DNA of 64,000 nucleotides from Shimia sp. R9_2 (lineage in GTDB: Bacteria > Pseudomonadota > Alphaproteobacteria > Rhodobacterales > Rhodobacteraceae), in NCBI RefSeq assembly GCF_017743735.1, contig NZ_JAGHRO010000011.1, positions 62,001 to 126,000 of the forward strand, given 5' to 3'. A model generated the notes under the pieces. The model was not told the DNA's origin, made no database searches, and was given only the letters and a program-made list of their open reading frames with translations. Shown piece by piece: positions 44,771 through 53,449 of this stretch. Position 1 is the stretch's first letter. The number at the start of each line of letters is the position of its first letter. The position numbers and the translations under genes are program-made.

Positions 44771-46350
44771 TGCGTTACCTCACTCCGAAGGTGCCGTTTA
44801 AGGTGGTCTGCCAGCCGTAATGACATTGCCACAACCGAAAGCGTTGGATTGGCCTGTCCTGACACCGGAAAAACTGAGGCGGAGGCGACATAGAGATTGT
44901 CGGCCCCATGTACGCAGCAGTTGCTATCAACGACCCCCGATCCCGGTGTGGCAGACATGCGAGTAAGGCCTGCCTGATGATAGCCATCGCGAGCCTTGTC
45001 TTCGATGGCCTTCGCAAAAGCCTCGTCTTCCGGCAGCGTGATCTCAGCAACATTCGCTGCTTTGAGGCGCTTTGCCAAAAGCTTGTGGCCAGCCATTAGC
45101 GCATCAATTGTGCGCTGTCCGTATCGAAAGTCTATCTGCAACATGCGCTGCCCGAATTTATCTCTTTCTTCAGAAAGTGTAACCTGACTCTCGGGTTCTG
45201 GGAAATGTTCTGCGTGATAAGCGAGAATGTACGGCCCGCGGCCTACCAAGGCGAGACGTTGAGGGCGTCGCATCGAAGGCGGCAGAAACCGCTGTGCTGC
45301 CGAACGCAGGATGTTTGATGCACCAATGGGATCTTTGAGAACATTGGCGATATGATTGCCGGCATCTTCGAGACCCTTGGGCTTTTTGAGCAGTTTTTTA
45401 AGGGAGATCTCGCCGGAGCTTTGTCGGGGATCTTCAGGGTGCAGGTTTTCAAGCCAGAAAGCCACGTTACTTGGTGCGCCATTTGACAGGCAAAATCGGC
45501 GCCGATACGGGCTGCGACCACGACCACTTTGATAGCCGAATTGCTTGGCGAGTTGTGGATCAGTGAAAGTGATTTCAGCCATACCGCCGGTGAGGTGCCC
45601 CATGTAGTAGCGCCCAAGGGCATTTTCAGTGGAAGCAAAGATCTTGGGATGTGCAGCTTTTTCAAGCAGCAACATACGTGTGGTTTCAAGTCCGCCGCAG
45701 GCCAAAACGAGTTTTTTGCAGGGCAGGACACATGTTTGCCCTGCATGGGTTAATGTGAGTCCTCTCACTTGGTGTTTTTCAGAAGCTTCCCAACGAAAGG
45801 AGAGAACGCGTGTCCTAGGTAAAAGATCAATGGGCTCAAGCCCGTTTTTGAGTCGCTCTTGCAGATTGGTCGCTTGGTCTTGGGCATTCAGGAGCTCCAC
45901 TTTCTCGAGACAGACGCCGGGAATGTCTGGGCCATTCGGAAGGGAGGAGTATCTAAATGTCGAATCTGCTTTGAGAAATTCCGCGGCCGGAGCGATCCAC
46001 CGAGCATAATCATTGAAACTTATTGACCAAGGGTGCTTGTGGCGCGAACGGGCTTGCGCGAAATCTTCTGGGTCAAATGGCATGCATCGCCCGCCCCAGC
46101 CAAGCAATGTACCCGCCACTGCTTCGCGGTTTGTACGATGCCGTGGATCGTGAGTGTCGGTTGAAAGATGAAGGTCTCTACGCTCACTAGGATCAATTGT
46201 CCCCTCGTCAAACCCGCCTTGTTCGATGACAAGAACCTTCACCCCTGCTTGCCCAAGTGACAAAGCCAGTGCCAAGCCAGCAGCGCCCGCTCCAATAACG
46301 CAAACATCGTAGTTCTTCGAAAGGGCGGTTTGCAGCGTAACGGTCGTCAT
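44767..46350 (-). CDS. GMC-type FAD-dependent oxidoreductase
   Basis: This 527-residue flavoprotein has the FAD motif VCVIGAGAAGLALALSLGQAG (about 16-36) with the EQGG ribose-binding acid, and a C-terminal GMC_oxred_C-like region (SATPGSGVVDSNCCVHG, then NLYVASASVFPVSGQANPTLSVVAMSLR). Known relatives oxidise sugar or alcohol groups. Its place within an exopolysaccharide operon suggests oxidation of a sugar or polyol precursor. It overlaps the downstream polymerase gene by 4 bases and shares a TGATG junction with the glycosyltransferase upstream. Confidence 0.88.
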   Translation of the reverse strand: MTTVTLQTALSKNYDVCVIGAGAAGLALALSLGQAGVKVLVIEQGGFDEGTIDPSERRDLHLSTDTHDPRHRTNREAVAGTLLGWGGRCMPFDPEDFAQARSRHKHPWSISFNDYARWIAPAAEFLKADSTFRYSSLPNGPDIPGVCLEKVELLNAQDQATNLQERLKNGLEPIDLLPRTRVLSFRWEASEKHQVRGLTLTHAGQTCVLPCKKLVLACGGLETTRMLLLEKAAHPKIFASTENALGRYYMGHLTGGMAEITFTDPQLAKQFGYQSGRGRSPYRRRFCLSNGAPSNVAFWLENLHPEDPRQSSGEISLKKLLKKPKGLEDAGNHIANVLKDPIGASNILRSAAQRFLPPSMRRPQRLALVGRGPYILAYHAEHFPEPESQVTLSEERDKFGQRMLQIDFRYGQRTIDALMAGHKLLAKRLKAANVAEITLPEDEAFAKAIEDKARDGYHQAGLTRMSATPGSGVVDSNCCVHGADNLYVASASVFPVSGQANPTLSVVAMSLRLADHLKRHLRSEVTQ

Positions 46351-47528
46351 CAGGGCTTTGCCGCCTGTTCTATGGATACTGCATTCCGTTGACGGCGCTT
46401 CAAGCCAATCAGTTTTCTCAATGCAGTGATCGGAGCAGCTTGAATTGGCCCTAGGCGAGAACAGCTGCCTGTATCGTTTTGCAGGGCGCTCAGTCTTTCG
46501 GGGATGGCCTTGCTTGCATATTGCTGTGCCGCACGCTCACGGATATCTGTGCAGTTCTGCCGGATTGCTTTGACGTTTGAACGAAGAGATCGAACCAGAT
46601 CATGAACGTCTGCCGGGTTGGCGTAATACGCCATCGGCCCAAACGTATCTCTTAGGCTTGGGCTCAGTACACAGGGACGCTCCATCAACATGGCTTCAAG
46701 GATCGTGCGCCCGAAGGCTTCGACCCATTTGTGGCTGTGGAAGTAGGAGAACACATCTAGACTTTCAACGAAACGGTCCACAGGTTCATTGTTGAATGGC
46801 ACAATCTCCCAACCGTCTAAATTGGCGCCGAGAGAATTGAGGTGCGCTTCTGGGCACCCCATAACGCGTGTTTTCCAGCCCGCCTCCCATGGCGCAACAT
46901 GTGCAGTAACCTCTGCTGCAGTGTCCGGCCACTTTAGCGGATCTTCGCGGCTGTGACGGCCAACCGTTGCAATGGGCCCATCAAAAATGGGACGACTGGA
47001 CATCCAGTTGTCGGTATCAAAGGAGTTCACCCAATCGGCGTTTGTTAGCCGTATGAATGGCAGGAAACTGCGCAGATGTTTTCGGATGACGCCTGAGACT
47101 GGCGCCCACATAGGCCGAAGACCAAAAGACTGTTCGATATATCGTGTTATGGCAATCGGGTCATATTCAAGTGATCCATCACCGCGAAATGGAGGATGAT
47201 GGCTCACCAAAACGGATGTGTTTGAACGAATTTTTGCGTTTTGTTGCACTTGATGTGCGAAAGTCAGCGGGTGGTGAAAGAAGGTCGTGTCAGCAACAAC
47301 ACATGCTCCCGGTTTGATGACTTTGACACCCGGTAAATCAGCCAGCGCCGCTAACGCTGTGTTTTTGTCAGTGCCCGCATCAATGAAAAATCCGGAAATC
47401 ACTTCCAGTAATCCAATTGTCAAACCAGCTGTATGAAAAGCATGGGCGTCAGTCAAAATCGCGCTCGCCGTTCCCCCAGTGAATCTTGGGTCATATACAA
47501 GCAGGATATCTATGCGGCTGGCTGTCAT
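46350..47528 (-). CDS. Glycosyltransferase, GT-B fold
   Basis: This 392-residue protein starts RIDILLVYDPRFTGGTASAI, a typical acceptor-domain loop. Its C-terminal donor region contains HSHKWVEAFGRTILEAMLMERPCVL, the EX7E-like motif of GT4 enzymes with Glu residues. It should transfer a sugar from a nucleotide donor. It overlaps the sulfotransferase gene by 4 bases (ATGA) and the GMC oxidoreductase gene by one base, showing a single operon. Specificity is unknown. Confidence 0.85.
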   Translation of the reverse strand: MTASRIDILLVYDPRFTGGTASAILTDAHAFHTAGLTIGLLEVISGFFIDAGTDKNTALAALADLPGVKVIKPGACVVADTTFFHHPLTFAHQVQQNAKIRSNTSVLVSHHPPFRGDGSLEYDPIAITRYIEQSFGLRPMWAPVSGVIRKHLRSFLPFIRLTNADWVNSFDTDNWMSSRPIFDGPIATVGRHSREDPLKWPDTAAEVTAHVAPWEAGWKTRVMGCPEAHLNSLGANLDGWEIVPFNNEPVDRFVESLDVFSYFHSHKWVEAFGRTILEAMLMERPCVLSPSLRDTFGPMAYYANPADVHDLVRSLRSNVKAIRQNCTDIRERAAQQYASKAIPERLSALQNDTGSCSRLGPIQAAPITALRKLIGLKRRQRNAVSIEQAAKP

Positions 47529-48466
47529 TCGCTAAACCCTGGCCAGACTTGTGACAGATCGCGCCCCAACAGCTCTGATAACCCGGCATTTCTGAGCGAC
47601 AAATGCCCTGTCAGGTATCTGGCTGTTTCTGACTTCATTGCGGGCGGCTTCTGAGCTGTGAGCAGGATCGGATTAATCCGCTTAAACCACTGATAATGAA
47701 TTTTTTTTCTGATGGCATGAGACAAGCCAGATTCATGCCCCATGTGATTACGATAGCGGCGAGAAACGATTGGTTGGCCGAGATAATTGATCAGCTGTTG
47801 GCCCTTGGGCAGGGAGGGATAGTTGGTACGGTTGAACCAAGTTTTCAGCGTTTCTACGTCCATATTCGAGGCTCCAATATGGGCGGTAACACCGTCTAAA
47901 TAAGCCTGTTTGTCGCTCAGAAAATCTTCAAACAGTGCGACATGCACATTATCACGGCCAAATACTCGAAAATACTCCGCAAGATGCGGCGCATAAGTGG
48001 AGCCGAGTATGATCGAGCTGTGCGCGCTAATGGCTGTTTCAAAACCACAGCTTAGACGGCCGCTGCAAATCAGATGCCAATACTGAGAGTAGGCGCGCTT
48101 GACGGGGTTTCTCAGAAGAAAGACCAGCTTCACGTCTGGCAATAGTCTTTTGATGCGACGCGCTGCGACCGCAGAAAAAAGATAGGTTGTAGAATCTTCT
48201 CCGACGAGCTGATGATTTTGGAACTCAGAAAAGCAAGACATATACCAACTCAAGTTGGGTGCGTTCTCTTGACTGGGGTCGAACCATTTAAGGCCGTTTT
48301 CGTTTTCAGTCAGAAAGTCGGGATGCGTGATCGGATCGTCCGCATCAAAGTAATGGATTTCCTGATCGGGGATACCGATTTCCGGATTTTGCCCCAGTAT
48401 AAAATGCAACGATGTCGTGCCACATTTCGGCGCACCGCCGATGATAAAGTCAGGTAATCTTGTCAA
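47525..48466 (-). CDS. PAPS-dependent sulfotransferase
   Basis: This 313-residue enzyme has the 5'-phosphosulfate loop GGAPKCGTTSLHFIL (about 10-24) and the 3'-phosphate-binding segment FLLRNPVKRAYSQYWHL (about 116-132) of heparan-sulfate-type sulfotransferases. It should transfer sulfate from PAPS to a sugar hydroxyl or amine. This predicts a sulfated exopolysaccharide, rare outside marine bacteria. The start is TTG 48466, as no ATG lies in frame nearby. It heads a block of overlapping genes (glycosyltransferase, GMC oxidoreductase, polymerase). Confidence 0.9.
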   Translation of the reverse strand: MTRLPDFIIGGAPKCGTTSLHFILGQNPEIGIPDQEIHYFDADDPITHPDFLTENENGLKWFDPSQENAPNLSWYMSCFSEFQNHQLVGEDSTTYLFSAVAARRIKRLLPDVKLVFLLRNPVKRAYSQYWHLICSGRLSCGFETAISAHSSIILGSTYAPHLAEYFRVFGRDNVHVALFEDFLSDKQAYLDGVTAHIGASNMDVETLKTWFNRTNYPSLPKGQQLINYLGQPIVSRRYRNHMGHESGLSHAIRKKIHYQWFKRINPILLTAQKPPAMKSETARYLTGHLSLRNAGLSELLGRDLSQVWPGFSE

Positions 48467-48644
48467 AGTTCAATGACCTTGAGAGTCAGATAAGAAAAAT
48501 AAAAAATGTCGATCAAAAGACATTAAGAGATTAACCCGAGTCGATTGTGGAATCTACAATTCGTATCTTTTTAAAGATGCGCCTTAGTGTTTGTGGCGTA
48601 TTCGCCGCAATCAAAGGCGCACTTGCTTCTCAGATGCCCGCTCT

Positions 48645-49778
48645 CTAGGTGGCCGTTGCCGCCTGCAGCAGGCTCTGCGTTGTCGCAGGGGTCTCCACAA
48701 AAGTGCTGCGAGGGAGCGATAGTAATTGGGCCCGCAGCTTCTCTATTGGGGTGCGGTCTTTCAACAGTACCAATATTTCTTTTTCAAGAGCTTGCTCAAT
48801 TGGTTGATTGAGAAGAATGCCACTTCCATGATCCTCAAGCCAGCGCGCAGTCTCTGTGCCCGCAGGGGCCAGGGCAGGGGTCGCAAAATATCCCCCCTCA
48901 TAAATACGATTAGGCAATAGCCAGAGTGAATTGGCGCCTTCCTCATACCAATCGCCCGCCCAGACCAGATCGACATCAGCATACATTTCAGACAAATCGT
49001 CCGGGGCGTTATACCGGCCACCAAAAGAGACATTGTCATAGGGCCGGATTTCACCCTCAAAGTCTTCAAACACGCCCGGTGCGGGGTAGCCGCGCAATAC
49101 GATATCGACGTCTTCCGGAAAATTCTTGGCCAACCCTAGCAACAAAGCGAGCGATTTACGGCAACGTAGATTGCCAAACCAGCCAATGCGGAGGCGCTGA
49201 CGCTGCTTTGGCGATGGGTCATCATTGGTTGGGCGATCTGGGAAATTGTCTCCGTCGATCATCAGATTTTCGAGCAAGAAAGATCGATAGGCATTTGGGT
49301 AATGTACGGCGAAGTGCTCACTCTCAAAGCGAGGCGAAGAAATCACCACCAATGCGCAGTGTTTTAGTAGGCGCGCCTCTATACCACGCAAAAGGCGGGC
49401 GATTGCGGAAGTGCCAGTAAGGCGATGATGCACGTCTAGGCATTCATATATCAATGGAGTGTTGAGGCTGAGTTTTGAACGCGCGCGCGCAGCTGCCGCG
49501 AGCATATCAAGATTTCGAGCGTAAATAACATCAGCCCTGCCCAACTCGCGCTCGTGTCGCACTGCAATTTTAGCGCCTTTAAAAATAGAAAGCAGCCTTT
49601 GCCCGTAGGCGTTATCGGCAGTCTCTCCGAGGTCAACGAGCGGCCACCCCGTGTCTTGCTTGGTACCGCGATGTGGCATGAAGCCGATGACCTCATGACC
49701 GGCTGATTGGAAAGCGCGAGCGCGTCGACGGACTGCAGGTTCGTTTGAGTTGTGACCAAAAAATGCGATTGTAGACAT
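48645..49778 (-). CDS. Glycosyltransferase, GT-B fold
   Basis: This 377-residue protein begins TIAFFGHNSNEPAVRRRARAFQ. It has a GT-B-like C-terminal half with RLRIGWFGNLRCRKSLALLLGL and WLLPNRIYEGGYFATPALAP, where Glu lies in the donor-binding region. ATG 49778 is chosen; the longer open frame upstream would overlap the preceding gene's coding end. It follows the GT2 gene by 20 bases. It presumably adds one sugar in repeat-unit assembly; donor and acceptor are unknown. Confidence 0.84.
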   Translation of the reverse strand: MSTIAFFGHNSNEPAVRRRARAFQSAGHEVIGFMPHRGTKQDTGWPLVDLGETADNAYGQRLLSIFKGAKIAVRHERELGRADVIYARNLDMLAAAARARSKLSLNTPLIYECLDVHHRLTGTSAIARLLRGIEARLLKHCALVVISSPRFESEHFAVHYPNAYRSFLLENLMIDGDNFPDRPTNDDPSPKQRQRLRIGWFGNLRCRKSLALLLGLAKNFPEDVDIVLRGYPAPGVFEDFEGEIRPYDNVSFGGRYNAPDDLSEMYADVDLVWAGDWYEEGANSLWLLPNRIYEGGYFATPALAPAGTETARWLEDHGSGILLNQPIEQALEKEILVLLKDRTPIEKLRAQLLSLPRSTFVETPATTQSLLQAATAT

Positions 49779-49798
49779 AGGAAGTCTTCGATCCGCGA

Positions 49799-50818
49799 TT
49801 ATTCTGCAGGCTGCGGGGAAAATGTTCTGGGTGATTTCTTCATCAGACGTGAGAGAAACCCAATTCCCCAAGCAAAGTGCATGGTTGCTAAAGCAACGCT
49901 GGCAGCAAGGCCACAGATGGAGCGGTGCCTGAGGGCAATCAAAATCCCGCAAGACAGCATAGCTAAGGCATAGAACGCGGGCCACAGAAGTAGCAGGGAC
50001 GTGATAGGTAGGGCAGCCAAGCTAACAGCACAGACTGCCGTGTGCACGGCTGGTATCATCTGACGCGGCGCGGGCTTGATGCTGTGTTTAAGACAGGTCC
50101 GCGCACGTCCTTCGCCGTAACGAAAATACTGTCGCCACAAACGGCTTGCGGTCTTTCTCGGAAAATACTTGATACGCACATCGGAATTCAGCCAGATACT
50201 GCCGCCAAAATCGCTCAGCCGCTTATCATATTCGGCATCTTCGTTGGTACGAAAGTCAACATCGTAACCACCGAGCTTTCGGAACGTCGACATGCGGAAC
50301 GCTGCATGATGCCCATGCTCACAGTACCCGGAAACATTCCCGCCACGATGTGGGGAGCCTCCGGCGCCAAGAGGGGTATCCGCAACCCAGGCGAGCCCTG
50401 ATTGAAAGCAGCTGTTGCTGTCAGCAACGGCATCCATTGGAACAACAACCGAGTCGACTTCTTTCTCTAACATACAGTGCACCAGATCACTGACGTAGCC
50501 CTGTGGATAGGCAGCATGGGCATCACATCTGATCGCGAAGTCGATGCCGTCGAATTCCGGCGACAGAAGCAAATTGAATGCAGCCGCTTGTATGCGTTGA
50601 GAATTGTGCCTCAAATGCAAATTGGAATGCTTGCTCATGAGGCGTGTAACAATGGCGCAGGTGTCGTCACTACTCCCACCATCTGCGACGATCACTGTGC
50701 AGCGAGAAGCGACAGCATCTCCATGCATGATCTGGCTCAGCACAGCCTCAATCTGATCTGCTTCATTCAGGGTCGGAATAAGAACGGCGACGCGCGCGGG
50801 GTCAATCGTTGTTACCAA
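49799..50818 (-). CDS. Glycosyltransferase family 2, ExoA-like
   Basis: This 339-residue protein has a GT-A domain (VLIPTLNEADQIEAVLSQI, then VIVADGGSSDDT and DXD-like IRCDAHAAYP) and two to three C-terminal membrane helices (about 260-325). The order resembles ExoA of succinoglycan synthesis, which adds a glucosyl residue to a lipid-linked intermediate. HHAAFRMSTFRKLGGYD and EDAEYDKRL are conserved GT2 features. The start codon is probably TTG 50818, overlapping the upstream gene's stop by 7 bases. Membrane-bound. Confidence 0.88.
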   Translation of the reverse strand: MVTTIDPARVAVLIPTLNEADQIEAVLSQIMHGDAVASRCTVIVADGGSSDDTCAIVTRLMSKHSNLHLRHNSQRIQAAAFNLLLSPEFDGIDFAIRCDAHAAYPQGYVSDLVHCMLEKEVDSVVVPMDAVADSNSCFQSGLAWVADTPLGAGGSPHRGGNVSGYCEHGHHAAFRMSTFRKLGGYDVDFRTNEDAEYDKRLSDFGGSIWLNSDVRIKYFPRKTASRLWRQYFRYGEGRARTCLKHSIKPAPRQMIPAVHTAVCAVSLAALPITSLLLLWPAFYALAMLSCGILIALRHRSICGLAASVALATMHFAWGIGFLSRLMKKSPRTFSPQPAE

Positions 50819-52056
50819 TTGTATGCCTCATGTGTCAGGTGGTCCAACTCAGACAGATGTGATGCAGGCATTCCGGGGCGCGGTCGCGCTCCGGATTGCA
50901 AAAGAAAAGTTGTAATTTTCGTGAGCAGTTCAAAGTCGCGATTGTTCAACGCCTCTCTTACGCGCCAAACAGATCCTCGTCCAAGTGCATTTAAAATTGT
51001 TTTGCCCGAAAGGCCAAATTGCGAAAGGCTCAATAGCTGTTTGCGTACCGGCGAAGAATACGCCTCGGCGTTACCGTGCTTACCGGCCATAGACCTCACA
51101 ACAATGTCAATTTCAGTCGGTGTGAGGCCGTCATTTTCTGCCATTTGTGCTGCGGCTTTAAAGTCCTCAATGGCGCGCACCCAATCGCAACGCCGCGCGT
51201 AAACGCAAGCACGCTGCAAATGAGCTGCCCGTAAGGCCATGGCTGATTTCTCCGCCTCAAAAAACGATGCATAGAAAGAAATCGGCAATGTTTGGTAGAG
51301 ATCGCGGAATATCTCCCGATCGGCAGAAAGCCAAACTTCTTCGGATTTTTTGGCCGCATGTTGCTGGCCTGCTGGACCACGTGAGCCGTCATGTTTGCGC
51401 TGGTAGAACAACACATCATCGATCATCTCGACCCGAAAACGCGTGCACAATCGCACAAACATCTCATAGTCAATTGAACGGCTTAAATCTTCGCGAAACG
51501 GCCCCACTTTGTCAAAACAAGCGTGACGCACCAAGCTGGCATTTTGGAAAAAGAAAATGTCTTCCAACAGATGACGAATGATGCTGCCTGACGATAAGTC
51601 TGGCCAATAACCTGTCCCGAAGAACTCTTTGTCATTCTCGGGCTCAACTGTCCTGAAGCGCGCATGTGCTCCCGCCACGATGCCCACATCGGTTGCGTCA
51701 AGCACTTCGGCCATTTTCTCCGCCGCATCCAGACAAGCGATATCGTCGTCATCGCAGATCCACACGTACTCCCCCCGCACTTCTTTCATGGCACTATTCA
51801 AAGCAAAAGATTTGCCCTGATTTTCGGCCCGGAAGTACTGAATTACCCCTCTTTTATCAGCGTTCATCGCTGATTTGACTATTTCAGGCGTCGCATCGGT
51901 TGACCCATCATCCCACACAATAATCTGAGCCACGGGTCGCGTTTGATGCAATAAGGCATCAATTGCCTCTTGAAGAAAATTACTCCGATTAAATGTCGGA
52001 ATAATTGCAGAAATCGAACCTTGCAACGAGACAAGCCTTAAGTGAATAATTGTCAA
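50812..52056 (-). CDS. Glycosyltransferase family 2
   Basis: This 414-residue protein has a GT-A domain (SAIIPTFNRSNFLQEAIDALL, VWDDGSTDATPEIV, WICDDDDIACLD) followed by a helical C-terminal region (about 240-400) that I do not recognise. The DXD-type acidic cluster is intact. The start is uncertain: TTG 52056 gives the full frame, and a downstream TTG is possible; no ATG fits. It is divergent from the OPX exporter gene (75 bases apart) and overlaps the next GT2 gene by 7 bases. Confidence 0.86.
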   Translation of the reverse strand: MTIIHLRLVSLQGSISAIIPTFNRSNFLQEAIDALLHQTRPVAQIIVWDDGSTDATPEIVKSAMNADKRGVIQYFRAENQGKSFALNSAMKEVRGEYVWICDDDDIACLDAAEKMAEVLDATDVGIVAGAHARFRTVEPENDKEFFGTGYWPDLSSGSIIRHLLEDIFFFQNASLVRHACFDKVGPFREDLSRSIDYEMFVRLCTRFRVEMIDDVLFYQRKHDGSRGPAGQQHAAKKSEEVWLSADREIFRDLYQTLPISFYASFFEAEKSAMALRAAHLQRACVYARRCDWVRAIEDFKAAAQMAENDGLTPTEIDIVVRSMAGKHGNAEAYSSPVRKQLLSLSQFGLSGKTILNALGRGSVWRVREALNNRDFELLTKITTFLLQSGARPRPGMPASHLSELDHLTHEAYNW

Positions 52057-52130
52057 ACAATCGATGATTATTCAAACATGGGTATTTTTCTTATGTCTAG
52101 TTTTAAATGGAAAGTTCTGGTGGCGGTGTG

Positions 52131-53417
52131 ATGTTCGGGTGTCACTTCGCTGCTCGGAAGGAAAAGAGCATTATTTGGGCTTTGCTGATTTCGTTAAGTT
52201 TTTTGGCTACTGCGTCTTTGGGGATTGCGCAGTCACTAGAAAATGACGGCATATATAGGCTCTCAGCCGGAGATAAAATCAGCCTTCGGGTTGTGATCTG
52301 GGATGAAGGTGAGCGGGACTATGTGATCTGGCGCGCTGTTAGCGGAGAGTTTTCCGTGCAATCTGAAGGCCGCGTCATGGTGCCGCTCGCGGGGCATCTG
52401 CCGGCGGCAGGGCGCACGCCTGAAGAGCTCGCATACGATGTCGCTGATGCTCTCAAGGCACAGGTGCGGAGCAATGATCCGCCGTCGACCTCTGTTGAGG
52501 TTATTGAGTACGGCGCGTTTTACATCCTCGGTGATGTGGATAATCCCGGGGCGTATTCGGCACAACCAGGTTTGACAGTGCTTCAAGCTTTTGCCCTCGC
52601 GGGTGGTGGTCGCCATCTCGATACAGTTAATGGTGATCCACTGTCCGTGTTGCGTGAGACAGGATCGCTTGAACAAATTCAGGCAGAACTGCTTCGTGCT
52701 CAAATAACCTCCCATCGTTTGCGTGCAGAAATTGAGGAGCATACTGAGCTGCGGTTTCCCGAAACGCTCGGCCGAGACAGCAGCGCTGATAAGCTCGCGC
52801 GCTTGCTGGATGAGGAGACGCGCATTTTCAGCTCTCGCAGAACAGCATTAGAACGAGAGCAGGCTTCGTTGATGGAGTTAATCGCGCTGCTGACGACGGA
52901 AATCGAAAACGTTGAAAAAAAGATTCAGAGCCAACAAGAACAGTTGCGCCTCGCGCAGGAGTATCTTGAGAACACGCAATCTCTCGTAGACAAAGGATTG
53001 GCTAAGGCTCCCCAGTTAACGCAAGCTCAGAAAGGTGTTTTTGATGTGGAAGCCAAGACGCTTGATCTGCAAAACACCTTCTTTCGAGCCAGCCAGAGTA
53101 TCAAGGAAGCTGAGAGAGATATAGTTGCTCTGAGAGCGAACAGAGCCACACAAGCCGCTGTTGAGCTGCAGAACGTGAGCGCGAGAATTGAGTCACTTCT
53201 CAGTCGTCGCGAAACCGTGCGCCTGCTGTTGTTGGAGCGAGGTGCAACGAATACCGCAGTTGATGAGGATCTCCAGACAGAAACGATCTTCAGTTTGCAA
53301 CGTGGACGCGGCGACGCTGCAAAAATGATCCCCGGCGCTGACACGATCGTGCTGCCGGGCGATGTGATTAACGTCGAGCAGCGTCTCGTCCCAGCGGACG
53401 AAGTGATCCCTGGCTAA
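52131..53417 (+). CDS. Polysaccharide export protein (OPX, ExoF-like) with long coiled coil
   Basis: This 428-residue protein has an N-terminal hydrophobic signal (about 18-36, LLISLSFLATASLG) and a Poly_export/SLBB region (about 40-170: YRLSAGDKISLRVV, and FYILGDVDNPGAYSAQPGLTVLQAFALAGG). A long coiled coil follows (about 190-370), before a short C-terminal segment with VLPGDVINVE. This layout matches ExoF-type proteins rather than lipoprotein Wza, since no lipobox Cys is seen. It should form or gate the envelope exit for the exopolysaccharide. ATG 52131 is preferred over 52107, and it stands alone on its strand between divergent glycosyltransferase genes. Confidence 0.9.
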   Translation: MFGCHFAARKEKSIIWALLISLSFLATASLGIAQSLENDGIYRLSAGDKISLRVVIWDEGERDYVIWRAVSGEFSVQSEGRVMVPLAGHLPAAGRTPEELAYDVADALKAQVRSNDPPSTSVEVIEYGAFYILGDVDNPGAYSAQPGLTVLQAFALAGGGRHLDTVNGDPLSVLRETGSLEQIQAELLRAQITSHRLRAEIEEHTELRFPETLGRDSSADKLARLLDEETRIFSSRRTALEREQASLMELIALLTTEIENVEKKIQSQQEQLRLAQEYLENTQSLVDKGLAKAPQLTQAQKGVFDVEAKTLDLQNTFFRASQSIKEAERDIVALRANRATQAAVELQNVSARIESLLSRRETVRLLLLERGATNTAVDEDLQTETIFSLQRGRGDAAKMIPGADTIVLPGDVINVEQRLVPADEVIPG

Positions 53418-53449
53418 TCTAGAGCGCCTGCTGCTGCATGCGGCAGGTA

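Noticed and set aside
48505..48525. AATGTC/GACATT hairpin with T run on the minus strand between sulfotransferase and glycosyltransferase genes
   Set aside because: Only a 6-bp AT-rich stem; too weak to call as a terminator without transcript data.
49779..49985. N-terminal extension of the glycosyltransferase at 48645-49778
   Set aside because: It overlaps the coding end of the upstream GT2 gene in another frame and has Cys-rich unrelated sequence; the internal ATG matches the family start.
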